A stretch of 64,000 nucleotides of DNA from Mycosarcoma maydis (taxonomy: Eukaryota; Basidiomycota; Ustilaginomycetes; Ustilaginales). Where the stretch lies: NCBI RefSeq assembly GCF_000328475.2, contig NC_026480.1, positions 1,116,001 to 1,180,000 on the forward strand, given 5' to 3'. The notes under the pieces were generated by a model that had not been told where the DNA came from, made no database searches, and worked only from the letters and a program-made list of their open reading frames with translations. The position numbers were made by a program, and so were the translations under genes. Positions 39,859 to 49,211 of the stretch are shown here, piece by piece (the stretch's first letter is position 1; every line of letters starts with the position of its first letter).

Positions 39859-41131
39859 GTTTGGTAGTGATCGCACAATAGAAGCGTGAAGGAGGACGTT
39901 GCTTGACGCGGTTTCCGACTTGAAAGGGTTTTGCGCTTGTTCTTGAAGAAACTGACTAGCTTTTGTGTCTCGAGTAGGTGGACGTAAAGAGTTAAACAGA
40001 AGTTAGATTGGAAAGGAAGAAAAGCCTCCCATCCGAAGTCATCCCTATTAAGCTGCGATCCCGAGAACAACTGTTTGTGGCAAGCGTGTTCGCGGGCGAT
40101 TTCCGCTTGCTCGTTACGTTCTTCCACCTCGGCGGTTGTGGGGAATCAGCGTTCACCAAAAAAGTGCTACTTTCCGTCAATTCCGTCTTCTCCCACGCGC
40201 AGAGTCTCCTGAACTTTCTTCCGCTCCGCGGTAATCATCCGCGAGTAACCGAGATGAAAATATAGAATCGGGCCGATCGAATTTCCCCCTCTTGAGATTT
40301 ATTTACCCCAATTATTTGTGCTTTGTAGTTAATAACACAGTATTAAACACGAATGGAAGCCCAAGACGCTGTCAAAGACGGCGATTGACATGTTCCAGCT
40401 GATAGTCGCTTCTATATATCAACACAGTCTGTGTCAACGCCTCCTGGACCTTTTGTAGACGAATCGAGAAGGTTGCGGTCAAGTCCAAACATTGACTGTA
40501 TGCAGGTACAGGCTTTGCTGCGATTCCTACGTGTAGACTCTACCTGTATCGTCGCAAGCTGGCCGGCGAATGAGTTTTGTAACCCTCGACTCGGTAGTGC
40601 GGCATGCGTCTGCTTTCCGCCCACGTGTAACGGTGTTGAAGTAACTTCTTGGTGTAGCGCCTGGTCGTCCTGGCCGGACTCCTGTTATGCTCTGCTACAG
40701 ATCCGTCTGTCTATAAAAGCGATGTTGAGACATTGAAACGTGTACCTGAGCAGAGGGCTTCCTATCTTAAGTACAAAGTTTCGACACTTTCAAGACTTTG
40801 GTCCCTTCCTCAGGCATCATCCCATCGCCCATCGCCTCACAAGCCCCAGCGCGAGCGCTTCTTTCTTTCATTCAGCGGGTTTTTCGGGTGTCACCATAGC
40901 CTCGCTGGTCGAGCTGCTCAACATAGATCCTCTTCACAAGCCCGAATTTCTCGTTGCAACGTCGCTGGAAGGCGATTTCAACAACATCGCAGGACACTTG
41001 ACCGACAGAATTCTGTGAGTACACTTTGGATTCTTCAGAAAGGCAAGCCCGCTTTCACATTCTTTCCTTTCCTTTTGTGTTGATGCGCAAGGCTTTACGA
41101 TTCTGCAACAAAAAAATCATTGCTCGCCAGA
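39859..41131. other. Divergent intergenic region between thiolase and the SLT-like gene
   Basis: About 1.27 kb. A strong TATA box is at 40712-40719 on the plus strand. A possible leader intron lies between it and the SLT-like ATG (donor GTGAGT at 41015-41020, acceptor CCAG at 41127-41130). Open frames in this leader begin at GTG or TTG and contain no ATG, so they read as noncoding. Confidence 0.55.
40712..40719 (+). promoter_or_regulatory. TATA box TATAAAAG upstream of the SLT-like gene
   Basis: An exact TATAAAAG lies ~413 bp before the ATG at 41132. The distance implies a long leader, possibly spliced, with donor GTGAGT at 41015 and acceptor CAG at 41130. Confidence 0.45.
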
Positions 41132-42805
41132 ATGTCCCGAATCTGCGCTCGAAATGTAGCGCTGCTGTGCTTCATTTTGGCTACCATGCTCAATGTCTTT
41201 GGTAGAATCGCCGTTCATGCCGCTGTACTGCCACGCATAGTGACTTTGAAGGTCGCACCGATGCAAGACGATGTTTTGACCGTGCCAACACCATTACCCT
41301 TCGTGGCGACGTATACTCTGTTTTTCAACAGCAACGGAGCGACTAAGGCTCCCCCCACCCTTTCTTCGACTCACACCTCGAGCAAATCCAGCTTTTCAAC
41401 TTCCTCTTTAGCTCCTCCTCGATCGACTTCTAAGACTGCTCCATACTCAAAAAAGAATCCGAGTTCGACACGGTCTTCCGCCAGCCATGCATCGACATTC
41501 GTCAATGCCAAAAAGATGGCCTCTGCTTCCTCCACGTCTTCCTCCTCTCAGCACAGTACGGTGTTTCCAACCGTCGCACCAGCTACACCGACATCCTTGG
41601 CAAAGCAGAGACCTTCGGTCGATGCAGAAGTACTACCCCACAATTTTGTCAACAAGATTGAGACACTGGTTGAGACGTATCAAGGAATGACGGGTCGAAA
41701 GGCGCGTCAATTGGCACTCATCCTGTCCAACCAGACTGATATCATCGCCAATGCTTCTCGAACCGACGTGATTTTGTCTGATCTGGCAGAAGCTTATCCA
41801 TCGACCAATGCCACTGTGGAGAAGAGCTCTGCGAAGCAAAGTCCAGCAACGCTTCTCTCGAATACCAATACGAGCGCGTCTGCTTCGGCAGGGATCTCGC
41901 CACTTGCGCAGCAATACATTGTCCAATCTGGGCGCTCCAGCTTGGTCTTGTACTCCAACACGCCCGATTATGGCCCCAACGAGGTGCGACACGATCTGCA
42001 CGTCATCCGCGCATGGGCGGGAGATCTCGACCAGCTTTCTACACCTTGCTTACTCGACGAGACTGTAGCTGCCATCCTTTCTGCTTCAGCTCGCTACTAT
42101 CCGGAACTTTCCACGCGCGATGCAGCCCGTGTGATTATGGCGGACATCAAAGCCGAATCGGATTTCGACCCTGACAACGTCTCCGGTGGAAGGCTCGATT
42201 CCGGATCCAGTTGGGGATTGATGCAAGTCTCGCCATTCGCAAGTGGAGAACTAAAGCTGTTTCAAGAGCATGCGGCTGTCCAGAGCAACACATACTCTTG
42301 GAGTCACCAATGCAACGTTTCCACCACACCAGTCACGAATGGTGCTGGACCATTGTTGGACTGGGAAACAGGCAAGGCATTGGATGTCAACAACTTGAAC
42401 AACCAAGATCTGTTCAGACCATGGGTCAACATTCATGTCGCCACATGGATCCAAAGCAACCTCGCTCGTACTTCCAGTCAAGATCCTTACAGCTGGCAAG
42501 AGATTTATTCCAAAAGCAACCGGGCCAGAAATAGCAGCGGGAAACTAACAACACCATCATGGCTAGCCGTGGATACAGCTTTGATCGGCTCAGGTTTGCC
42601 AAGGAGCTACCTAACAGCGTTGGGAAGCTGGGTAGCAGGTCCCGCAGTCGACGGTTACGGCAGCTACACTCAACCTGGAGACAACGTCAGCAAGCCGTAC
42701 TTCAACAACATCGTACAGGGTCTCAGCGTCCTCTTCAACTCGACAGTGACGACGTCTTGGTTGAGCAGCCTCACTTTGCACGCTGGACTCATCGACTACC
42801 ACTAA
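41132..42805 (+). CDS. Secreted lysozyme/SLT-fold protein (transglycosylase-like)
   Basis: This 557-residue protein starts with a signal peptide (~1-30, ARNVALLCFILATMLNVFG). A Ser/Thr-rich, probably O-glycosylated linker (~75-160) follows. The C-terminal half contains MADIKAESDFDPDNVSGG with Glu342, then GSSWGLMQVSPF (Gly362-Leu-Met-Gln365). This is the E-S-x-F-x-P plus GLMQ-x-P spacing of soluble lytic transglycosylases and goose-type lysozymes, whose Glu is the catalytic acid. Cys are few (SHQCNV, TPCLLDE). By family rules it would cleave peptidoglycan or a similar beta-1,4 glycan; in this fungus the substrate is unknown. The longest frame starts at TTG (41120); first ATG is 41132. An alternative is a fold relative without enzyme activity. 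Confidence 0.65.
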   Translation: MSRICARNVALLCFILATMLNVFGRIAVHAAVLPRIVTLKVAPMQDDVLTVPTPLPFVATYTLFFNSNGATKAPPTLSSTHTSSKSSFSTSSLAPPRSTSKTAPYSKKNPSSTRSSASHASTFVNAKKMASASSTSSSSQHSTVFPTVAPATPTSLAKQRPSVDAEVLPHNFVNKIETLVETYQGMTGRKARQLALILSNQTDIIANASRTDVILSDLAEAYPSTNATVEKSSAKQSPATLLSNTNTSASASAGISPLAQQYIVQSGRSSLVLYSNTPDYGPNEVRHDLHVIRAWAGDLDQLSTPCLLDETVAAILSASARYYPELSTRDAARVIMADIKAESDFDPDNVSGGRLDSGSSWGLMQVSPFASGELKLFQEHAAVQSNTYSWSHQCNVSTTPVTNGAGPLLDWETGKALDVNNLNNQDLFRPWVNIHVATWIQSNLARTSSQDPYSWQEIYSKSNRARNSSGKLTTPSWLAVDTALIGSGLPRSYLTALGSWVAGPAVDGYGSYTQPGDNVSKPYFNNIVQGLSVLFNSTVTTSWLSSLTLHAGLIDYH

Positions 42806-42926
42806 AATTTCTCTCAAGACGGCGCGCACATCGTTTTCGAATCATGTAACAACACGCTGGTTCTTCATCCAACAGAGATTTGGAACATTTACGAATTACG
42901 ATAATGTGAATGTGTGCAAGATCTTG

Positions 42927-45110
42927 TCAACAAAACAAGCTAGCGATCTTGTCTTCGACCTCCTGCTCTGTCATGCGAATATGCTTGCTCGGATTCTTTG
43001 TGAAATCGCTTGCCTTGTGTTTGGCCAAGAAGCGAGCGTACATGGGACAGACGAGGCGAGTGACATCTCTTGTCAGCCTCTCTTTCAGCTCGTGATCCTC
43101 TCTGTTGACCGGATACGCGCGATGCAGCCGCTCCAGATCTTCGAGAGCTTCGTAGAATCTAGCGAACCGATCTTTAACCTGGTTCTTTTCCGATCCGGAT
43201 CCAACACCGATGAGCTTAGATGTGGCGTGACGGTGATACTGTGTAGCATTCAGAGGCTGATCGTCCATCAGTGGAGCAACGACAGGAGACCAGGCGTCCA
43301 GATATGACGTGTTTGCCTGCCGCAAAGCTGTACCTAGTAGATCGTTGCCCATCTCTCCCAGATGCAGCGAGATAATCGAGACGCTGCTGCCATCTTCGGC
43401 TGCGCCGAGGTAGCTCGGTAACGGTGCAGATACAGACCGCCGGAGATGTCCAATGTTGTTGAGTAGGAAGACGGAGGCGGTGGAGGGCTGGCGGATGGCG
43501 CGAGATCGAGCCTCAAGCGAGGTAAGCACAACAGCGACAACGTCATTGAGATAGTCGCCCACGATGCTCTGCTTGCTTGCATCGCTATCAAGTCCCAACG
43601 AGAGAATCGGTGCTACACCACTCGACATCATCCAGTTTCCGTTGCCAAGGGTGTGCAAGAGCGGCGAAACAACGTCGCTGTACTCGGTAATCTGTCGTAT
43701 GAACTGAAGTCCCAAGTAAGTAATTTCGTTGACCGAGGTGCTAGGGACTTCAGACACTTTTCGTGCAGGAATTGCCTTGACGTCTTCAATGAAGCGCGGG
43801 AAGATGCCGATGGCGGTGTTCTTGAGCTTGCTGTAGATCTCGAGAACTTCGGCAGCAGGTGCAAAGCCGGTATTCAGGTCCAGCTCTGCTCTGTCAATGG
43901 GCGATGTGCTATGCAAAGGCGCTTCCGGAGAATCTTCCATGGCACGAAGTAGCACATCCCATCGACCTGTTAGAACGATCCCAGACAAAGCGCCGATGAG
44001 ATCCAGCAAGAAAGAGGTGTGAGTGGCTAGATGCCGGCGAACATGCGATTGCACCGTACCGAGCGACTCGATGAGAGCTGTGAGAGGTTGCGATGCAAGT
44101 TGCGAAAATGTCGAGGCAAGCAACAGCGTCTGCTTGTCGAGCTCAGCCGAGGTCATAAGTCCCTGCAAGATACGATAATCGTTGTCGAGCATGCCGTAGT
44201 ACGCTTCGAACAGCTCGACGGCTCCAGCTTGGCCTCGGCGGTAGTTGGAGTGGCTGTCAAAATCATCGTCTTGCGTAACCATGACCATGCCTGCACCGGT
44301 GACGCCCGTACCGATCTGTTCGAGAGCGTGCTGCTGCAACCTTGCTGCTAATGGAGCGAGACACTGTTTAAGATAGTCGCCCCTGACGCTGGCATAGACA
44401 GCCAGGCCAGCCGACATGGGCGCAAAACCAGTACGCGGGTGTTGTGGTAGCGTGGAGAGGTAGTTAAATATAGGCACAATTGCGTTGTGTGTCGTTTCGG
44501 AGAGCACGGGATAGTGAGCATTTCGACTGTACTCGGACAAGTCGATGGCCTCGGAATCCGCACGTACCCAGTCTGAGATGACAGTGCAGAGGTTGCGAGC
44601 GCCAAGCTCGATAAGGTCGTTCATGCGTTTCATGACGCCTTCTTGACTCTTGAGGTTGGATTTCTGCAGGTAGTCGAGACCTTTAATGACGCGGTCGATG
44701 GTGTCCATGTAAGGACGTGTATCACTGGCATCAGGGCCTTGCTTTAGAAGCGGCTGTTCGTCAATGACAACATCGTAGTGTCCAAGCGTCTTGTTGAGGG
44801 CGGATAAGGTTAGGTCAATGTTATCCGACATACGCGCAAGTTTCTGCGTGCCCTTGTGGATGGGCAAGATGCTGCCTTCGAGCTTGATGAGGCGCTTGTC
44901 AAAACCCGAGAGAATCGTAGTCATGCGACCGGTCAGCGTGGCGAGTTTCCTCTGATTCTGAGAAAGCATCTGCAGCTCGGCGAATGCGACTTCGCTGTCA
45001 TGGTGAGTTCCGACGCCTGCATGGTTCGGGTACGCGGACGAGCTTGCGGTGCGAATCGACCTTGGATCGAGAGAGGAGGAGGCCTTGCTAGACTGGCCTG
45101 CGTACGACAT
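42927..45110 (-). CDS. EXO70: Exocyst complex subunit Exo70
   Basis: This 727-residue protein should be the exocyst subunit that tethers secretory vesicles to the plasma membrane at growth sites, binding PI(4,5)P2 and Rho GTPases. The N terminus begins a helical coiled-coil (LSQNQRKLATLTGRMTTILSGFDKRLIKLEGSI), as in other Exo70s. The next helix is RPYMDTIDRVIKGLDYLQKSNLKSQEGVMKRMNDLIELGARNL. The C-terminal domain ends DVTRLVCPMYARFLAKHK followed by KHIRMTEQEVEDKIASLFC, equivalent to the conserved KYI/KYT-P-x-x-V-x-x-x-I end. Total length is typical for fungi (~620-730 aa). Start is the ATG at 45110. It converges on the SLT-like gene with 121 bp between stops. Confidence 0.9.
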   Translation of the reverse strand: MSYAGQSSKASSSLDPRSIRTASSSAYPNHAGVGTHHDSEVAFAELQMLSQNQRKLATLTGRMTTILSGFDKRLIKLEGSILPIHKGTQKLARMSDNIDLTLSALNKTLGHYDVVIDEQPLLKQGPDASDTRPYMDTIDRVIKGLDYLQKSNLKSQEGVMKRMNDLIELGARNLCTVISDWVRADSEAIDLSEYSRNAHYPVLSETTHNAIVPIFNYLSTLPQHPRTGFAPMSAGLAVYASVRGDYLKQCLAPLAARLQQHALEQIGTGVTGAGMVMVTQDDDFDSHSNYRRGQAGAVELFEAYYGMLDNDYRILQGLMTSAELDKQTLLLASTFSQLASQPLTALIESLGTVQSHVRRHLATHTSFLLDLIGALSGIVLTGRWDVLLRAMEDSPEAPLHSTSPIDRAELDLNTGFAPAAEVLEIYSKLKNTAIGIFPRFIEDVKAIPARKVSEVPSTSVNEITYLGLQFIRQITEYSDVVSPLLHTLGNGNWMMSSGVAPILSLGLDSDASKQSIVGDYLNDVVAVVLTSLEARSRAIRQPSTASVFLLNNIGHLRRSVSAPLPSYLGAAEDGSSVSIISLHLGEMGNDLLGTALRQANTSYLDAWSPVVAPLMDDQPLNATQYHRHATSKLIGVGSGSEKNQVKDRFARFYEALEDLERLHRAYPVNREDHELKERLTRDVTRLVCPMYARFLAKHKASDFTKNPSKHIRMTEQEVEDKIASLFC

Positions 45111-45646
45111 TGTGAGCCTCGCCTGCGAAGACTGCCCACGTGATCGATCAGGTTAGTCGCTGTATATATCAAGCCATACCGATCGAGCAAATTATGACTT
45201 TGGAGATCAAGATGTTGAGGAGGTAAGGTCCGAATGGGTGCGTCTGTGCGTTTTGTTGGCAAGCGCAGCGCGAGAACAACACTTTCAAAAGATCTAACAT
45301 GAATGAAGTTTCGCTGTAGCACCTTCCGCGGTCGATTCGTGATACGGCTATACTTTTTTCGGCTTAGACAAGTCACGATTAAGAAAATTCCTCGATGATC
45401 ACGTCATCTTGTATTATACCATCGTGGGCAGGAGATCACGATATTGTGAGTCCCATGCCCCTGAGCAACTTGATAGGCCGCGCACAAGCAAGCAAACAAG
45501 CAAGCAAGCAAGCAAGCACATATTCGGCACTTACCAGCCTTTGCTCCGTACCACCATCCAAAGCCCATCTGCAATCATTGCCCAAGTTGTGCGGCATATC
45601 ACTTGGCACCGTTTTTGGGCTTCTTGCGATCATCTATCTACCTCTG
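45111..45646. other. Divergent spacer between Exo70 and MsrA, with CAAG repeat
   Basis: About 540 bp. Contains a CAAG tandem repeat (45485-45518). The upstream in-frame ATG at 45395 makes it uncertain whether part of this region is coding. Confidence 0.5.
45485..45518 (+). repeat. Tetranucleotide CAAG repeat upstream of MsrA
   Basis: Eight tandem CAAG-type units with one CAAA variant. If translated in the MsrA frame they give a KQAS repeat. I read them as 5' leader. Confidence 0.8.
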
Positions 45647-46294
45647 ATGAGCCGATTCTTTTCGCTCTTCACCAGATCATCGCAACCTCTGATCCAACAC
45701 CTCGGACCACCGACCACGCCTACCGCACAAGCCGCCCAGGAAGCGCTCAAGGGTAGCAACGCCGCTATGTCTGCACAGGAGACGGCCACGGTCGCTAACG
45801 GTTGCTTCTGGGGCACAGAGGACATCTACCGCAAAGCTTATGGAAACGGCAAGGGTCTGCTCGATGCCAAAGTGGGCTTCATCGGTGGCCAAGAGTCGAG
45901 CAAGAACCCATCGTATGAGGAGGTCTGCACAGGTCGCACTGGTCACGCCGAGGCTGCTCAGATCGTGTATGACCCGTCCAAGGTGTCATATGCCGAGATA
46001 ATCGAGTTCTTCTACCGAACCCATGACCCCACGCAGCTTAACCAGCAGGGCAACGATCGAGGCACACAGTACCGTTCTGCCATCTTTGCGCACGACCAGA
46101 CGCAGCTCGATATCGCAAAGAAGGTGACCGAAGAGGTGCAGAAAAAGCACTTTGACCCGAAAGGCAAGAAGATTGTCACGCAACTCGAGATTCGAAAGAA
46201 AGAGGACTTCTTCCCTGCGGATGACTACCACCAGAAGTACCTCATCAACCATCCTGATGGATACCACTGCTCTACACATCGATACTGGTGGTGA
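45647..46294 (+). CDS. MXR1: Peptide methionine sulfoxide reductase MsrA
   Basis: This enzyme reduces methionine-S-sulfoxide in proteins, using thioredoxin. From the ATG at 45647 the product has 215 residues. The catalytic motif GCFWG has Cys53. Conserved blocks are VGFIGGQES, YEEVCTGRTGHAEAAQIVYDP, FFYRTHDPTQLNQQGND, GTQYRSAIFAH and DDYHQKYL. The end HRYWW is aromatic. Three in-frame ATGs compete: 45395 (299 aa, translating a CAAG repeat), 45647, and 45767 (175 aa, MSAQETATVANG, best start context and closest to yeast length). The 45647 start adds a short FFSLFTRSS leader that could be mitochondrial. Alternative starts may give dual targeting. Family call is firm; start is not. Confidence 0.9.
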   Translation: MSRFFSLFTRSSQPLIQHLGPPTTPTAQAAQEALKGSNAAMSAQETATVANGCFWGTEDIYRKAYGNGKGLLDAKVGFIGGQESSKNPSYEEVCTGRTGHAEAAQIVYDPSKVSYAEIIEFFYRTHDPTQLNQQGNDRGTQYRSAIFAHDQTQLDIAKKVTEEVQKKHFDPKGKKIVTQLEIRKKEDFFPADDYHQKYLINHPDGYHCSTHRYWW

Positions 46295-46899
46295 GAAGGA
46301 ACCAAATACGTATAAATGTAAATGCATCCACCGATCCTCACACTGAAGCGAGCGAGATTCGAGTACCATGTCTTGGGCAAGAAGCACAGGGGCTATGTGC
46401 GACGTGTGGCTGCATTGTGTCGCTCGGGCATGACTGTACACGTTTACCTTTCTTTCTTCGTCTATGTACACAGTACATCCAGTGAGCGAGTGTGGCAAAT
46501 CTTTCGCGTACATGTGAGGCACAAGGCACTCACGACTGGCATGTGTTGGCGAGGGTGAGGCAAGAGCGTGAGGGTTCAAAGTGTTAGATTGTCAGGGTCC
46601 TAGGCGGGTTAAGAAGTTGTGATCTCTGGATGATGGGCAATCGCGGATTCACGATTTCGCGTCTGATGTGCTGGGCGGGCTGCATTCGTGATTCCTGCAC
46701 ATGGAACCCCACGTTTGCATCCAAACACCGGCATACTTCTCATACGATTCTGTGTTTCACTTGTGGCAACAAGTCACGAGTATCGGGAGTTCATAGATCG
46801 ACGTTGCATTTGACCGTTCAACTACAGATGTCATTCTATTTCGTCTCAGCTACCATCATCCTTCTCTAGCGAGTTGATCTTGGAATCAAGCTTCCCTCC
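46295..46899. other. Intergenic: MsrA 3' flank and calycin-like gene promoter
   Basis: About 600 bp. TCACGA-type words occur near 46648-46695. No gene seen. Confidence 0.6.
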
Positions 46900-47734
46900 A
46901 TGATGACCAACGTCGACGCCGCTCAGGTCCTTAAACAACCGACCGGAGCATTCGACATCGACCTTCCCTTTACGAGCTACGACGATTCGCATCCGTTGCA
47001 TTTTTCCTCTCGTCCCTCGGAGAAAATCGATGGATTCTGGTATATCATCGGCTCGTCGTTGCCTCTTTGGAAACCAAAGAAGAATGTCGTAATTCGATAC
47101 ATTCCTCATCCCGATGCGAATGCGAATGAGGTTAGGTTTACAGACGAGATTCGTTCCGAGTCTCGCTCGAAATCGGCTGAATCAGAGGTGGTTTCATCGT
47201 CGGAGTTGCAGTCCAAGTGGAAAAAGGAAGAGAACTGGCTGAACAAGGCATTTGGTATAAAGGGAACAAATGTGTTGCAGAAAGACGCTAAGAATGGGTA
47301 AGCTCTCTCACTGCTTCTCTGTATGTCATCTCATACCGAACACGCTGACACCTGTACACTCTTCTCTATCTTTGCTACACATCGTTGCATCTACCAGCGC
47401 TTCGTACCAATGGACCGGGAACGGACTGCTACGATTCTTCCACTCCAAATGGCAGGTCATCGGTTACGGTCCTTACGACCTCGACGATACATCGCGTACC
47501 AAGTTCGACTGGCTCGTCACGTACTTTGAAAAGACGCCCGCCACCCCCGCCGGCATCGACGTGTACGTCCGAGACCCGCGCAACATGCCCGACTCCACTT
47601 CTAAAGCCATCCTGGAACGCATGAAAGCGTTGAAGACCAAGTATGAACAGGACCCCGACGAGAAGCGCAAACAGCTTGCAGAGGAGCTCTCGAAGCTTGC
47701 CCAGCAATACTTTGACATTCCGCACGACGTATAA
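46900..47734 (+). CDS. Calycin/lipocalin-like protein, two exons
   Basis: Exon 1 is 46900-47297, a 100-bp GT-AG intron follows, and exon 2 is 47398-47734. The split Gly codon restores the frame to give 244 residues. Near the start is a GxW-type lipocalin strand (KIDGFWYIIGSSLPLWK, Gly45-Phe-Trp47) followed by beta-strands NVVIRYIP and EVRFTDEIRSE. The second exon has WTGNGLLRFFHSKWQVIGYG, FDWLVTYFEKTPATPAGIDVYV and a charged alpha-helical end (ILERMKALKTKYEQDPDEKRKQLAEELS). This is the standard lipocalin plan of a single GxW then a barrel and a C-terminal helix. There is no signal peptide, so an intracellular lipid- or small-molecule-binding protein is plausible. The family call rests on motif pattern; ligand unknown. 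It lies tandem to MsrA. Confidence 0.65.
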
Positions 47735-48012
47735 ATTCGCGATTGACTTCTGCCGCCTGTCGACTGACATGGCGACTCAACATGCAATTTTGATACCCTT
47801 GTACTGTCATTTTGGCGGCGGTCTCTGCGTGTACGATTGTGGTTCTGATCGGATTTGTAGGGGTGTTTGCTGCGCGTGTCTTTGTACGAGAGCCACGAGC
47901 GTTGATACGCGCCATAGCGATCTGGTTTGCGTGTTAAGGCCAAGAGCCTTTTCGATTGAGTTGATAAGAGTACAAATACAGCTTGTTCTTGATTCGTTTG
48001 TGCGATCCATTT

Positions 48013-48856
48013 CTACGACCAGTCCAGATCATCATCGTTGAACTTATTCCACTGTGGATTCCTGCTTGACATGCCCACATCCAACGCAGACGCATCCAGC
48101 AATGGTTTGCCATCTGCACCCATCGGACCTTGCGCATCGATCGGTAGACCATCCGGACCTAACTTGCCTGCGGCTCGATCCTTGATCGCTTGTAACCAGC
48201 CTCCCTCATCGATTCTTTCCGTCTCCTGCGCCGCAGCACGGCGGTAGTAGAAGTCCTTTCTCGGATCGTACTTGATGCGATCGTCGCGCAACATGCGATT
48301 GTCGACACGCGCGTCTTCGCCTTCCACCGAAAGAACTGCCTGCGGTGTTTTGGCGTCGATCACCTACGAGCCCAACAGACCAGAATCAAGAAAGGTGCAG
48401 AAAACGTAACGCTACGACGGTAAGCAAGACATAACCATGAGAGCGAAACAAGCTGAATCAGACGTACGTAATGATTATCGCAATGTGGACAGAACTCATC
48501 CGACTCTTCGTACTGCGTCAGATCTTTGCGAAAGGCTTTGCGGCATTTCTTGCAGATGAACGCCATCTCGATCGTTTTGCGGAGCATGTGATCTTGTGAT
48601 TCCGCATGGCATTCTGGACACTGTGTGAAGAGGGAGTAGCGATGGTTGTCAGATCCGACCGTCTCTATGCTTGACAAGTGTCTCGGAGAACAGTTCAAAC
48701 GGGTGGACATACGTCGAAAAACTTCTGACAACAAGGTGCCCGAATCGATACTTGTGCGTTGAGGATGTGTTTGCTGTGAGGCATAGTATAGTTGCAGCCA
48801 GAAATCAGCATCGTGTGCGTTGAGAAGAGCACGGCCAACAAGCAAGCTTACCACAT
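48013..48856 (-). CDS. CHY zinc-finger protein, four exons with 5-nt first coding exon
   Basis: Exons: 48856-48852, 48773-48713, 48620-48468 and 48363-48013, all with GT-AG introns. They join to 189 residues. The product begins MCKHILNAQVSIRAPCC, then QKFFDCPECHAESQDH, MAFICKKCRKAFRK and FCPHCDNHY. This spaces Cys and His as in CHY zinc fingers (C-x-H..CC..C--CH-E---H..C--C..C--C). The tail reads IDAKTPQAVL, then a charged, less conserved stretch ending NDDDLDWS. The first coding exon is only ATGTG, giving Met and two bases of Cys2. The CHY fold binds several zinc ions; relatives include Hot13-like and ubiquitin-related proteins, but this short form has no RING. Function unknown. Confidence 0.85.
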
Positions 48857-49211
48857 GATGAATGTATCTCTAGTTGCAGCAGAGAGGATTTCGAGGTGTG
48901 AAAGGAACGAGTTTGACTTGTTCGGCATCTTCCAAAATGCCAGAAAAAGTGACACACACGCGCCAGGTAAGTGCTTTGGAAACCAACACTTAACGCGATT
49001 GTTTCACGTTTTCGTCCGAGACTCGGTGAGCTTTTCAATTTGCGTCGATTTAGCCAGACTGCTACACGAAATGAAACTATGGTCAGATACACTCATGACT
49101 ATGTACGATGACAGGAAACGAGAGATTGCGATGAAGATACTCTGTGATTACTAGGTGCATACATGGAAACAAAAGACGTCTATCAGGCAAAAGGCAACGA
49201 TAGTAAGGAGG
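48857..49211. other. Spacer between CHY gene and Ofd1-like gene
   Basis: 355 bp upstream of the CHY start; no TATA box or gene-like frame stands out. Confidence 0.5.

Noticed and set aside
38683..39867. 394-residue plus-strand open frame over the thiolase gene
   Set aside because: It is antisense to the thiolase, has no recognisable domain and its length follows from third-position G/C bias.
40740..41018. 92-residue open frame before the SLT-like gene as an upstream coding exon
   Set aside because: It begins at GTG and contains no ATG, so a translated exon is unlikely. A noncoding leader fits better.
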